This document shows, piece by piece, positions 1 to 7,566 of a DNA stretch of 35,654 nt. This stretch comes from Acidisphaera sp. S103 (GTDB lineage Bacteria > Pseudomonadota > Alphaproteobacteria > Acetobacterales > Acetobacteraceae). The stretch is from contig NZ_LMUJ01000054.1 of NCBI RefSeq assembly GCF_009765975.1, forward strand, positions 293,501 to 329,154. Direction: 5' to 3'. Numbering within the stretch: position 1 is the first letter of the stretch; the number at the start of each line of letters is the position of its first letter. The position numbers and the translations under genes were made by a program. The notes below the pieces were generated by a model, which did no database searches, was not told the DNA's origin, and saw nothing but the letters and a program-made list of their open reading frames with translations.

Positions 1-52
1 TTCACGTCCGGTTCTGAGAGAGCGCGGGACTGCGATGTCCCGCGCCACTCAC
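1..52 (+). mobile_element. 3' end of a group II intron (domains V-VI), cut by the window edge
   Basis: The first bases read CACGTCCGGTTC, the usual 3' strand of bacterial group II intron domain V. A hairpin follows: 22-30 (GCGCGGGAC) pairs perfectly with 37-45 (GTCCCGCGC) around a six-base loop. GAG at 18-20 can extend the stem with CTC at 48-50, leaving A47 unpaired, as expected for the domain VI branch-point adenosine. The intron would end near 50-53 with CTCAC. The body and any reverse transcriptase lie outside the window. The reading is by family resemblance. A simple terminator of an upstream gene is the alternative, but there is no T-run. Confidence 0.6.
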
Positions 53-115
53 CTGACTGACTTCGCGGAAGTAACCCGCCGCCACAAAAATCAGGCAAGG
101 AAAGCAACACTTCTC

Positions 116-2773
116 ATGAGTGCCAACATCGCCCCGTCAAAGCCCTCCGCCGCCAAACCGGAGACCAGGGCCGCCGCCAACGGCGATTTGAAATCCCTGC
201 CTATGGCAGAGGTAGAGAAGAGACTGGGATCGTCTCCGGACGGCCTCAGTCATGCGGAGGCGGCGAAACGCTTGACCCAGTATGGGCCGAACGAGCTTGA
301 GGAGAAGAAGCAGAACGTTCTCCTGAAGATACTGTCATATTTCTGGGGACCCATTCCGTGGATGATCGAAGTGGCGGTCGTCCTGTCGGCCGTGGTCCGG
401 CATTGGCCGGATTTTTTCATCATCCTGGTCCTGCTTGTTTCGAATGCCGCGGTGGGCTTCTTTGAAGAACGTCAGGCGGGCGACGCGATCAAGGCTCTGA
501 AGGCCAGACTGGCAATCAAGGCCCGGGTAAAACGGGATGGAAAATGGGCCAAGCCACCAGCGCGGGAACTGGTGCCAGGTGACGTCGTTCGCCTGCGCCT
601 CGGCGACATCGTTCCAGCGGACGCTCGCCTGCTGGACGGTGACGAGGTATCCCTGGACCAGTCGGCACTGACCGGTGAGTCGTTGCCCGCCACGCGCAAC
701 CCCGGCGACGCGGTCTTCTCGGGCTCGATCGTTCGTCGTGGCGAGATCGGCGCGCTGGTCTACGCGACCGGAGGAAGGACCTATTTCGGCAAGACCGCGG
801 AACTGGTGGAGACCGCTGTTACGGTCAGCCATTTTCAGAAGGCCGTTCTGACGATCGGCAATTATCTGATCATGCTAGCAGTGGCTCTGGTGTCCGTGAT
901 CATTGCCATCGGAATCTATCGAGGCAACCCGATCCTGACGACGTTACAGTTCGCCCTCGTTTTGACCGTAGCGGCGATCCCCGTGGCGATGCCCACGGTT
1001 CTGTCGGTGACGATGGCGGTTGGTGCCCGCCTGCTCGCGAAAAAGCAGGCGATCGTCAGCAAGCTTGTCGCCATCGAGGAACTTGCCGGGGTGGACGTGC
1101 TGTGTGCCGACAAGACCGGCACCCTGACGCAGAACAAGCTGACGTTGGGTGACCCATTCTGTTTGGACAAGATCGCGGCAGACCAACTCATTCTTGCCGG
1201 AGCATTGGCATCGCGGGCCGAGAACGACGATACCATCGATCTCGCCGTCCTGGGCGGCCTGAAGGACAAGAACGCGCTGAAGCCGTTCGAAATCACGCAT
1301 TTCATGCCATTCGACCCGGTGCATAAGCGTACCGAAGCCACCGTAAAGGACGCCGACGGAAAGACCTTCAAAGTGACGAAGGGCGCACCTCAGGTCATCT
1401 TGAAACTATCCGCCAATGCCGCCTCCGTCCAAGCCACCGTCGACAAGGCGGTCAACGATTTCGCCGCCCGTGGCTTCCGCGCGCTCGGTGTCGCCCGTGC
1501 CGACGGCGACGGCCAATGGCAGCTTCTGGGTGTGTTGCCGTTGTTCGATCCACCTCGCGAAGACGCCAAAGAAACCGTTGCGACCGCGGCCCGGATGGGT
1601 GTGAAAATCAAGATGGTAACGGGCGACACCCTGGCGATCGCTCGGGAAACCGCCAAAACGTTGGGAATGGGCGCCAACATCCTCGACGGTGCCACCTTGG
1701 GTGACTCCAAGAATGAAGAGACGGCGGCGATGACCAAGTCCATCGAGGACGCCGACGGTTTCGCCCAGGTATTTCCGGAACACAAATTCCACATCGTGGA
1801 CGTGCTGCAAAAGCACGGCCATATCGTCGGCATGACGGGTGACGGCGTGAACGACGCGCCCGCGTTGAAACAGGCCGACTGCGGGTTTGCTGTTTCCGGT
1901 GCGACAGATGCAGCCCGCGCCGCGGCCTCCATCGTGCTGGTGGCACCGGGGCTATCGGTGCTTATCGATGCGATCAAGGAAAGCCGGAAGATCTTCCAGC
2001 GGATGAACAGCTACGCGATGTACCGCATCGCCGAGACGTTGCGCGTGCTACTGTTCATGACACTGGCGATTGTGGTCTTCAACTTCTACCCGCTGACCGC
2101 GATCATGATCGTAATGCTGGCGTTATTGAACGACGGCGCGATCTTGTCGATCGCCTACGACAATGTCATCTACCGGAATCAGCCCGAAGCCTGGAACATG
2201 CGCGTGGTTCTGGGAATCGCCACGGTGCTGGGCCTGGTCGGTCCGATAGCCGCGTTTGGGCTGTTTTACCTTGGGGACCGCGTCCTTCACATCGACCGTC
2301 CGCAGATCCAGACAATGATGTATCTTCTGCTTTCCGTGGCCGGACATCTGACGATTTTCCAGACCCGCACGCGTGGCCCTTGGTGGTCCACACGCCCCGC
2401 GCCAATTCTCCTTATTGCGGTCATCGGCACCCAGGTGGTGGCCACAATGATCTGCCTCTTTGGGTTCCTTGTGACCCCCCTCTGGTGGGGTTGGGCCGCG
2501 ATGGTCTGGGCCTATGCTTTGGTATGGTTCCTGCTGACGGATCCAGTGAAGCTGCTCGCTTACCGCGTGCTCGACGCCACCAAAGCCGCACCCGCCCTAC
2601 AGTCTAAGGTCCAGCCGCGGTCCGGCGCGAAAGCCGCTCCGCAATCCGAGGCCGAGCCAAGGCCGCCGACTAAAGCCGACGCACCCAAACCCGTTGCCAC
2701 GGCCGAGCCCGGGGCGAATGCCAAAACTGCCCCGCAGCCCGATACCGAGCCGAAGCCGTCGGCAAAACCTTAG
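116..2773 (+). CDS. Plasma-membrane H+-ATPase, P-type class IIIA
   Basis: Predicted ATP-driven proton exporter of the inner membrane. From the ATG at 116 the product is 885 residues. The in-frame ATG at 35 lies inside the intron hairpin, whereas 116 is preceded by AAGGAAAG at 97-104. Visible motifs are TGES at T186 (actuator), PVAMPT in helix M4 as in plant and fungal H+-ATPases, DKTGTLT with phosphorylated D332, and GDGVNDAP in the hinge. Hydrophobic segments flank these in the usual order of about ten helices. The last 65 residues are an Ala/Pro/Lys/Glu-rich tail. The TAG at 2771 appears to cut the tail early, because tail-like coding sequence resumes downstream. The catalytic core is complete, so the protein is probably active. 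A second type IIIA pump lies at 21639. Confidence 0.9.
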   Translation: MSANIAPSKPSAAKPETRAAANGDLKSLPMAEVEKRLGSSPDGLSHAEAAKRLTQYGPNELEEKKQNVLLKILSYFWGPIPWMIEVAVVLSAVVRHWPDFFIILVLLVSNAAVGFFEERQAGDAIKALKARLAIKARVKRDGKWAKPPARELVPGDVVRLRLGDIVPADARLLDGDEVSLDQSALTGESLPATRNPGDAVFSGSIVRRGEIGALVYATGGRTYFGKTAELVETAVTVSHFQKAVLTIGNYLIMLAVALVSVIIAIGIYRGNPILTTLQFALVLTVAAIPVAMPTVLSVTMAVGARLLAKKQAIVSKLVAIEELAGVDVLCADKTGTLTQNKLTLGDPFCLDKIAADQLILAGALASRAENDDTIDLAVLGGLKDKNALKPFEITHFMPFDPVHKRTEATVKDADGKTFKVTKGAPQVILKLSANAASVQATVDKAVNDFAARGFRALGVARADGDGQWQLLGVLPLFDPPREDAKETVATAARMGVKIKMVTGDTLAIARETAKTLGMGANILDGATLGDSKNEETAAMTKSIEDADGFAQVFPEHKFHIVDVLQKHGHIVGMTGDGVNDAPALKQADCGFAVSGATDAARAAASIVLVAPGLSVLIDAIKESRKIFQRMNSYAMYRIAETLRVLLFMTLAIVVFNFYPLTAIMIVMLALLNDGAILSIAYDNVIYRNQPEAWNMRVVLGIATVLGLVGPIAAFGLFYLGDRVLHIDRPQIQTMMYLLLSVAGHLTIFQTRTRGPWWSTRPAPILLIAVIGTQVVATMICLFGFLVTPLWWGWAAMVWAYALVWFLLTDPVKLLAYRVLDATKAAPALQSKVQPRSGAKAAPQSEAEPRPPTKADAPKPVATAEPGANAKTAPQPDTEPKPSAKP

Positions 2774-3000
2774 GAAACCAAATCCGATACCGCGGTGGGA
2801 CCGCCGCTCGACGCCACGGTGAAGTCGAGGCAACCGAACCCGAGTCCGATGCCAGTGTCGCGACGCTGTTTAATACAACCCTCGGTGATCTTCTCGTCGC
2901 CGGGCTTCGCAAAAATCCGGAGGACGCCGGGCGTATCTTAGCCGACGGTATTGCCGCGACCGAGGCGAAAATTGCGGCCGCCAAGATACCCCAGAACTAA
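2774..3000 (+). pseudogene. Detached C-terminal tail of the upstream H+-ATPase
   Basis: Directly after the TAG the same frame continues as tail-like ETKSDTAVGPPLDATVKS. The adjacent frame then continues with GEVEATEPESDASVATLF, a further segment [20 protein letters not shown], and ends in AKIPQN before TAA at 2998. There is no start codon or ribosome binding site. The simplest reading is that the ATPase tail once ran to 3000 and was cut by one stop plus one frameshift near 2810-2830. Assignment to the ATPase rests on continuity and composition. Confidence 0.5.
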
Positions 3001-3020
3001 CCCGAGCTGAATGGGTCGAA

Positions 3021-3890
3021 ATGAAAATTAACTCGAAGGACTTCCGTGCGCGGGAGGGGGACAGGGTAGACCTCCGCAAGTGGCCGACAAATGTCGATCC
3101 CGTATACAAATCGAACAAGCACTACAAGGAAATGTTGGAAGAGCACGTCAAGAAGCTAAGCGAGTTGCAACGACTGCATTATGCATCCAACCGTTACGCC
3201 GTCTTGCTGATCTTTCAGGCGATGGATGCGGCCGGGTAAGATGGTGCGATCAGGCATGTAATGTCAGGCGTCAATCCGCAAGGATGCCAGGTGTTCAGCT
3301 TCAAGCATCCCAGTGCCACCGAACTGCTCCATGATTTTCTTTGGCGCACCACGCGCGAGCTTCCGGAACGGGGGCGAATCGGCATCTTCAACCGATCCTA
3401 CTACGAGGAGGTGCTGATTGCGCGCGTGCATCCCGAGATTCTTCGTAACGAAGGACTTTCGGATACGTCGCTTATTGAAGCCGCCGTTTGGCAAGGCCGA
3501 TATCGCTCGATCCTGGATTTGGAGGCGCACCTTCATCGCAATGGTACCCGTATCGTCAAATTCTACCTGCATCTGTCGAAGGACGAGCAGCGAAAGCGCT
3601 TCCTCGACCGCATCGACGAACTGGAAAAGAACTGGAAATTCAGCATGGCGGACATTGAGGAACGGAAGTTCTGGAAACACTACATGACAGCTTATGAGGA
3701 ATGCGTCAGTGCAACCAGCACGACAGATGCGCCCTGGTATGTCGTTCCCGCCGACGATAAGCAAAATGCTCGGTTGATTGTATCGCAAATTCTCGTCGAT
3801 ACCCTCGAAGGGCTGGACATGCGTTATCCGAAAACCACTCCTGAGCGGCACCGGGAACTGCTTTCGATTCGTCAGCAACTTACTGGTTGA
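3021..3890 (+). pseudogene. ppk2: Polyphosphate kinase 2 (class III), nonsense mutation at the Walker A lysine
   Basis: PPK2 enzymes phosphorylate AMP/ADP (class III) with inorganic polyphosphate. One frame runs from ATG 3021 to TGA 3890, 289 codons, with a single internal stop, TAA at 3237-3239 (codon 73). The surrounding residues read [23 protein letters not shown], so the stop replaces the invariant lysine of the family's GKDG P-loop. Downstream everything is well conserved: FLWRT, the Walker B region [27 protein letters not shown], and the C-terminal APWYVVPAD with [10 protein letters not shown], as in class III enzymes. The ATG at 3261 could start a 209-residue product, but this would lack the P-loop. 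A single A-to-T change (AAA to TAA) explains the break. Sequencing error is possible. No frameshift is seen, so the lesion would be recent. Confidence 0.85.
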
Positions 3891-4001
3891 ATGGGTGGGT
3901 TTCACGGTCACAATAGACAACCACCAGCGTTGCTCCTCGCATCAGGACAGTGAGCCCCCTTCGTCGGAAGCGACCATACCCATGCTCCTCGGACGCGTCT
4001 T

Positions 4002-4178
4002 GTGAAGGATCAGCCAAACGACAGGCTGCATCCGATCGAGAGCAATTATATGGCAGGTGCCGCCGTCGTAGGGTTCCTGCTGATGCTTTTGCTGACGGGC
4101 GGAAGCCTGTTCGCGGCCTTTGGTGCGTTGGCGTTGATCGGCGGGATCGGATGGATCGCGCATCGTCTGTTTTGCTGA
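4002..4178 (+). CDS. Small hydrophobic membrane protein, unknown function
   Basis: A 58-residue frame opens with GTG at 4002 and stops with TGA at 4176. The N-terminal 16 residues are polar (KDQPNDRLHPIESNY). They are followed by about 35 hydrophobic residues (AGAAVVGFLLMLLLTG, then SLFAAFGALALIGGIGWIA) that could form two short membrane spans, ending HRLFC. An internal ATG at 4050 is an alternative start. No strong ribosome binding site is visible. It sits between the broken ppk2 and the convergent phosphatase gene. I do not recognise the family; the polar head followed by clean hydrophobic stretches argues for real coding. Confidence 0.4.
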   Translation: MKDQPNDRLHPIESNYMAGAAVVGFLLMLLLTGGSLFAAFGALALIGGIGWIAHRLFC

Positions 4179-4197
4179 CATCAACGAACGCGTCGTT

Positions 4198-4797
4198 TTA
4201 CGAAAGGCCCACCAGCATCGCCGGGGCGGCGTTCCACAATTCGATGACCCGCACTTTGGGGTGGTTAGGATCGAAACCGAGAATGCTGAGCGACGCCGTG
4301 CCCAGCGAAAGATGCTGCGACTCTGCGACGGATAATTCGATCCATCGCGTCGCCAGGGCACGTGAGAACTGGCCATGCGAGAACAGCGCGACGTTACCAT
4401 CCAGCGCGAGCAGCCGAGCAACAACCCGATCGGCGCGGAGGGATACCTGTCCGGGCATTTCGCCGTTTGGGCAGCCGTCCCGAAAGACATTCCAATCCGG
4501 CCGCGCCTTGCGGATGTCACGGGACAACCGACCTTCGTAATCGCCGTAGTTCCACTCGGCCAGGTCCGGTTCGACCGAAGCTGCCGCCCCCAGTCCGGCC
4601 AACTCACAGGTCTGCCGCGCGCGTTGTAGCGGGCTGGTGAGCACGCAGGCAAACGGGATAGGCCGAAGCCATGGTTCCAGCTTGCGTGCTTCATCTTCAC
4701 CGTGCGCGGTCAGCGGAAGATCCGTACGCCCCGTGTGCTGACCGGACAGGGACCATTCGGTTTCGCCGTGCCGAATAAGGTAGAGTCGAACCAGCAT
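4198..4797 (-). CDS. Histidine phosphatase (phosphoglycerate mutase-like) family protein
   Basis: A 199-residue protein of the cofactor-independent-fold histidine phosphatase superfamily, which forms a phosphohistidine intermediate and acts on small phosphoesters. The N-terminal LIRHGETEW motif carries catalytic H10 between R9 and E12. SPLQRARQT gives R59, EWNYGDYEG gives the probable acid E81, and LFSHGQFSR gives the second histidine, H141. The gene is last in the minus-strand run and begins 51 bases after the phosphoketolase stop, so it is probably co-transcribed with it. Its substrate cannot be read from sequence; a sugar-phosphate phosphatase role would suit the neighbours. An alpha-ribazole phosphatase or a 3-phosphoglycerate mutase is less likely given length and context. 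Confidence 0.8.
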   Translation of the reverse strand: MLVRLYLIRHGETEWSLSGQHTGRTDLPLTAHGEDEARKLEPWLRPIPFACVLTSPLQRARQTCELAGLGAAASVEPDLAEWNYGDYEGRLSRDIRKARPDWNVFRDGCPNGEMPGQVSLRADRVVARLLALDGNVALFSHGQFSRALATRWIELSVAESQHLSLGTASLSILGFDPNHPKVRVIELWNAAPAMLVGLS

Positions 4798-4848
4798 ATC
4801 TGTTCCATTGTGGAAGAATACTCGTTACGTGGCGCCGCCGGCGCTACA

Positions 4849-7278
4849 TCACGCCGGAACACCCCATTTCCAGTTCCGGATTTCCGGCAGGTCCTGTCCG
4901 TGCTTGTCGATATAAAGCTTATGCTCTATCAACTTGTCGCGCACCATCTGCTTCAGGTAGTCGCCCTTGCCGCCCAGCCCCGGCACACGATCCACCACGT
5001 CCTGCACCAAATGGAAGCGGTCCAGGTCGTTCTGCACCCGCATATCAAAGGCCGTCGTGATAGTACCTTCTTCTTTGTAGCCCCGGACATGAAGATTGCG
5101 GTTGGTGCGGCGGTAGGTCAGCCGGTGAACCAGCCACGGGTATCCATGGAAGCCAAAGATGATGTGCTTATCCTTGGTGAAAAGTGAGTCGTAATCCTGG
5201 TCGCTCAACCCGTGCGGGTGTTCGCTCGCGGATTGCAGCCGCATCAGATCGACCACGTTGATCACACGGATTTTCAGGTCGGGCAGATGCTGGCGCAGAA
5301 TGGAAACCGCCGCCAGAATCTCCAGCGTTGGCGTGTCGCCGCAGCATGCCATGACGACGTCCGGCTCGCTGCCCTGATCGTTGCTGGCCCATTGCCAGAT
5401 GCCAAGCCCTTCCGTGCAGTGGATGACCGCGGCGTCCATGTCCAACCATTGTGGCAGCGCATGCTTACCGGCCACCACCACATTCACATAATTGCGGCTC
5501 CGCAGGCAGTGGTCGAACACGGACAGCAGACAGTTGGCATCGGGCGGCAGGTAAACCCGCACGACGTCGGCCTTCTTGTTGATCACATGATCGAGGAACC
5601 CGGGATCCTGATGGGTGAATCCGTTATGATCCTGCTGCCAGACATGCGATGCCAACAGGTAGTTCAGCGACGAAATCGGCCGGCGCCAGGGAAGTTCCCG
5701 CGTGACCTTCAGCCACTTCGCGTGCTGGCTGAACATCGAGTCCACGATTCGGATGAACGCTTCGTAACTGTTGAACAGCCCGTGTCGTCCCGTCAGCAGA
5801 TAGCCTTCCAGCCAGCCCTCGCACTGGTGCTCGCTGAGCATCGCGTCTAGCACCTGCCCGGTAGGCGCCAGGAATTCGTCATTCGGCGCCTCACGTGCGT
5901 CCCACTGACGGTTGGTCACCTCAAAGACTGCACCCAGAAGATTGGAGAGCGTCTCATCGGGGCCGAATATACGGAAATTCCGTTCCGCAACGTTGAGCTT
6001 GGCCACATCACGCAGGAACTGACCCAGCACCATGGTATCCTGAGCGTTGACGGCACCCGGCGCAGGCACGGTGACCGCGTGCAGATGAAAATCGGGCATC
6101 CGCAGATCATGCAGCAGCGTCCCGCCGTTGGTGTGCGGATTGGCCCCCATGCGCCGATCACCCTTTGGGGCCAGATCAGCCAATTCCGGGATCAGGCGGC
6201 CATTTTCGTCGAACAGTTCCTCCGCTTTGTAGCTCTTCATCCAGGTTTCGAGTTGTGCAACGTGTTCAGGATGGTCGGGGTCGACCAAAAGCGGCACCTG
6301 ATGGGCGCGAAACGTGCCCTCGACCTGTAGACCATCGACCACTTTCGGTCCCGTCCAGCCCTTCGGCGACCGCAGAACGATCATCGGCCAACGTGGCCGA
6401 GCGGTATCGTTGCGGTCCCGGGCATTGCGCTGAATCGTTTGGATGTCGTTGATGGCTTTTTCCACGGTGGTCGCCATAAGCTGGTGCATCGTGTCCGGGT
6501 CATCGCCTTCGACGAAATAGGGACTCCAGCCACAGCCTTGGAAATATTGTTCCAGTTCCTGATGCTCGATCCGCGACAAGACCGTGGGGTTGCTGATTTT
6601 GAAGCCATTCAGGTGCAGTATTGGCAGCACGGCCCCGTCGGTGACCGCGCTGAGAAACTTGTTGGACTGCCACGCCGTCGCCAGCGGGCCGGTCTCCGCT
6701 TCGCCGTCGCCGATCACACAGGCAACGATCAGGCCGGGATTGTCGAACGCGGCTCCGAAGGCATGACTGAGCGAATAACCCAGCTCGCCACCTTCGTGAA
6801 TCGACCCCGGTGTCGTTGGCGCTACATGGCTGGAGATGCCACCGGGGAACGAGAACTGCGTGAACAGTTTCTTCAACCCCGCTTCGTCCTGCGTAACGTT
6901 GGGATAGACCTCGCTCCAGGTGCCTTCCAGGTAGGTCTGGCCGACAATCGCCGGGCCGCCGTGACCGGGCCCCGCGACGTAGAACATGTCCAGGTCATAT
7001 TTCTTGATGGCGCGGTTTAGATGCACATAGATGAAGTTCTGGCCCGGCGTCGTGCCCCAGTGCCCGACAACCAGCGGCTTGACATGCCCCAGTTTCAGGG
7101 GCTCGCGCAGCAGCGGATTGTCGTAAAGGTATATCTGCCCAACCGACAGATAGTTGGAGGCTCGCCAGTAGGCGTCCATCCGGCGCAGCTCATCGGCGTC
7201 TAGTGTCGGTTTCTCATGAGGATATCCATGCTGGTCAACGCGCTTCGAAGATTCTGAGGGAACGGTAGGGGAGTTCAT
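4849..7278 (-). CDS. xfp: Xylulose-5-phosphate/fructose-6-phosphate phosphoketolase
   Basis: This thiamine-diphosphate enzyme cleaves xylulose-5-P or fructose-6-P with phosphate to acetyl-P plus glyceraldehyde-3-P or erythrose-4-P. The protein is 809 residues, the normal family length. Family signatures include GHWGTTPGQ at 72-80, GPGHGGPA at 103-110, [20 protein letters not shown] around 150-169, and the ThDP/Mg motif GDGEAETGP at 190-198. The C-terminal half keeps the pyrimidine-binding and C-domains to the last residues ([17 protein letters not shown] end). The ATG is preceded by AAGGAG on the coding strand. The gene is 287 bases downstream of the GH65 pair and may have its own promoter. 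No acetate kinase or phosphotransacetylase is present in the window. Confidence 0.95.
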   Translation of the reverse strand: MNSPTVPSESSKRVDQHGYPHEKPTLDADELRRMDAYWRASNYLSVGQIYLYDNPLLREPLKLGHVKPLVVGHWGTTPGQNFIYVHLNRAIKKYDLDMFYVAGPGHGGPAIVGQTYLEGTWSEVYPNVTQDEAGLKKLFTQFSFPGGISSHVAPTTPGSIHEGGELGYSLSHAFGAAFDNPGLIVACVIGDGEAETGPLATAWQSNKFLSAVTDGAVLPILHLNGFKISNPTVLSRIEHQELEQYFQGCGWSPYFVEGDDPDTMHQLMATTVEKAINDIQTIQRNARDRNDTARPRWPMIVLRSPKGWTGPKVVDGLQVEGTFRAHQVPLLVDPDHPEHVAQLETWMKSYKAEELFDENGRLIPELADLAPKGDRRMGANPHTNGGTLLHDLRMPDFHLHAVTVPAPGAVNAQDTMVLGQFLRDVAKLNVAERNFRIFGPDETLSNLLGAVFEVTNRQWDAREAPNDEFLAPTGQVLDAMLSEHQCEGWLEGYLLTGRHGLFNSYEAFIRIVDSMFSQHAKWLKVTRELPWRRPISSLNYLLASHVWQQDHNGFTHQDPGFLDHVINKKADVVRVYLPPDANCLLSVFDHCLRSRNYVNVVVAGKHALPQWLDMDAAVIHCTEGLGIWQWASNDQGSEPDVVMACCGDTPTLEILAAVSILRQHLPDLKIRVINVVDLMRLQSASEHPHGLSDQDYDSLFTKDKHIIFGFHGYPWLVHRLTYRRTNRNLHVRGYKEEGTITTAFDMRVQNDLDRFHLVQDVVDRVPGLGGKGDYLKQMVRDKLIEHKLYIDKHGQDLPEIRNWKWGVPA

Positions 7279-7566
7279 TTTGAATTGCTCCTTGGCGGTC
7301 TCGCGTAGGCCTTCGGATGATTTTCCGAATATGCTGAGGATTAGCTGAATGAATGGTTATTCGTCGTTCGGTAAGGCGGGCGCCGCACCCGGTGCTGCAC
7401 CAGAAGATGGCTCGTTCGACGAAAACGTGACGCCTGCGGGGTCAACTGATTGGACCATAGGATATCGGTGGGGGCCGGGGACAGACTCGGAAAATACTCA
7501 TGCCAGTGAGTGCCAGCCGAGGTGCGAAGGCCAATGGCGGGCACCATGGATGTTGGCTCAATACAT
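7279..7566. other. Intergenic region upstream of the phosphoketolase gene
   Basis: No convincing gene here. Frames on both strands show no domain and conflict with one another. It should hold the 5' leader and possibly a promoter for xfp. An interrupted inverted repeat, TTCGG (7312-7316) and CCGAA (7325-7329), lies about 35-50 bases upstream of the xfp start. Its arms are too short to interpret. Confidence 0.4.

Noticed and set aside
4183..4197. AACGA-N5-TCGTT hairpin between the convergent small gene and phosphatase as terminator
   Set aside because: Five-base AT-containing stem and only a very short T-run; too weak to call.
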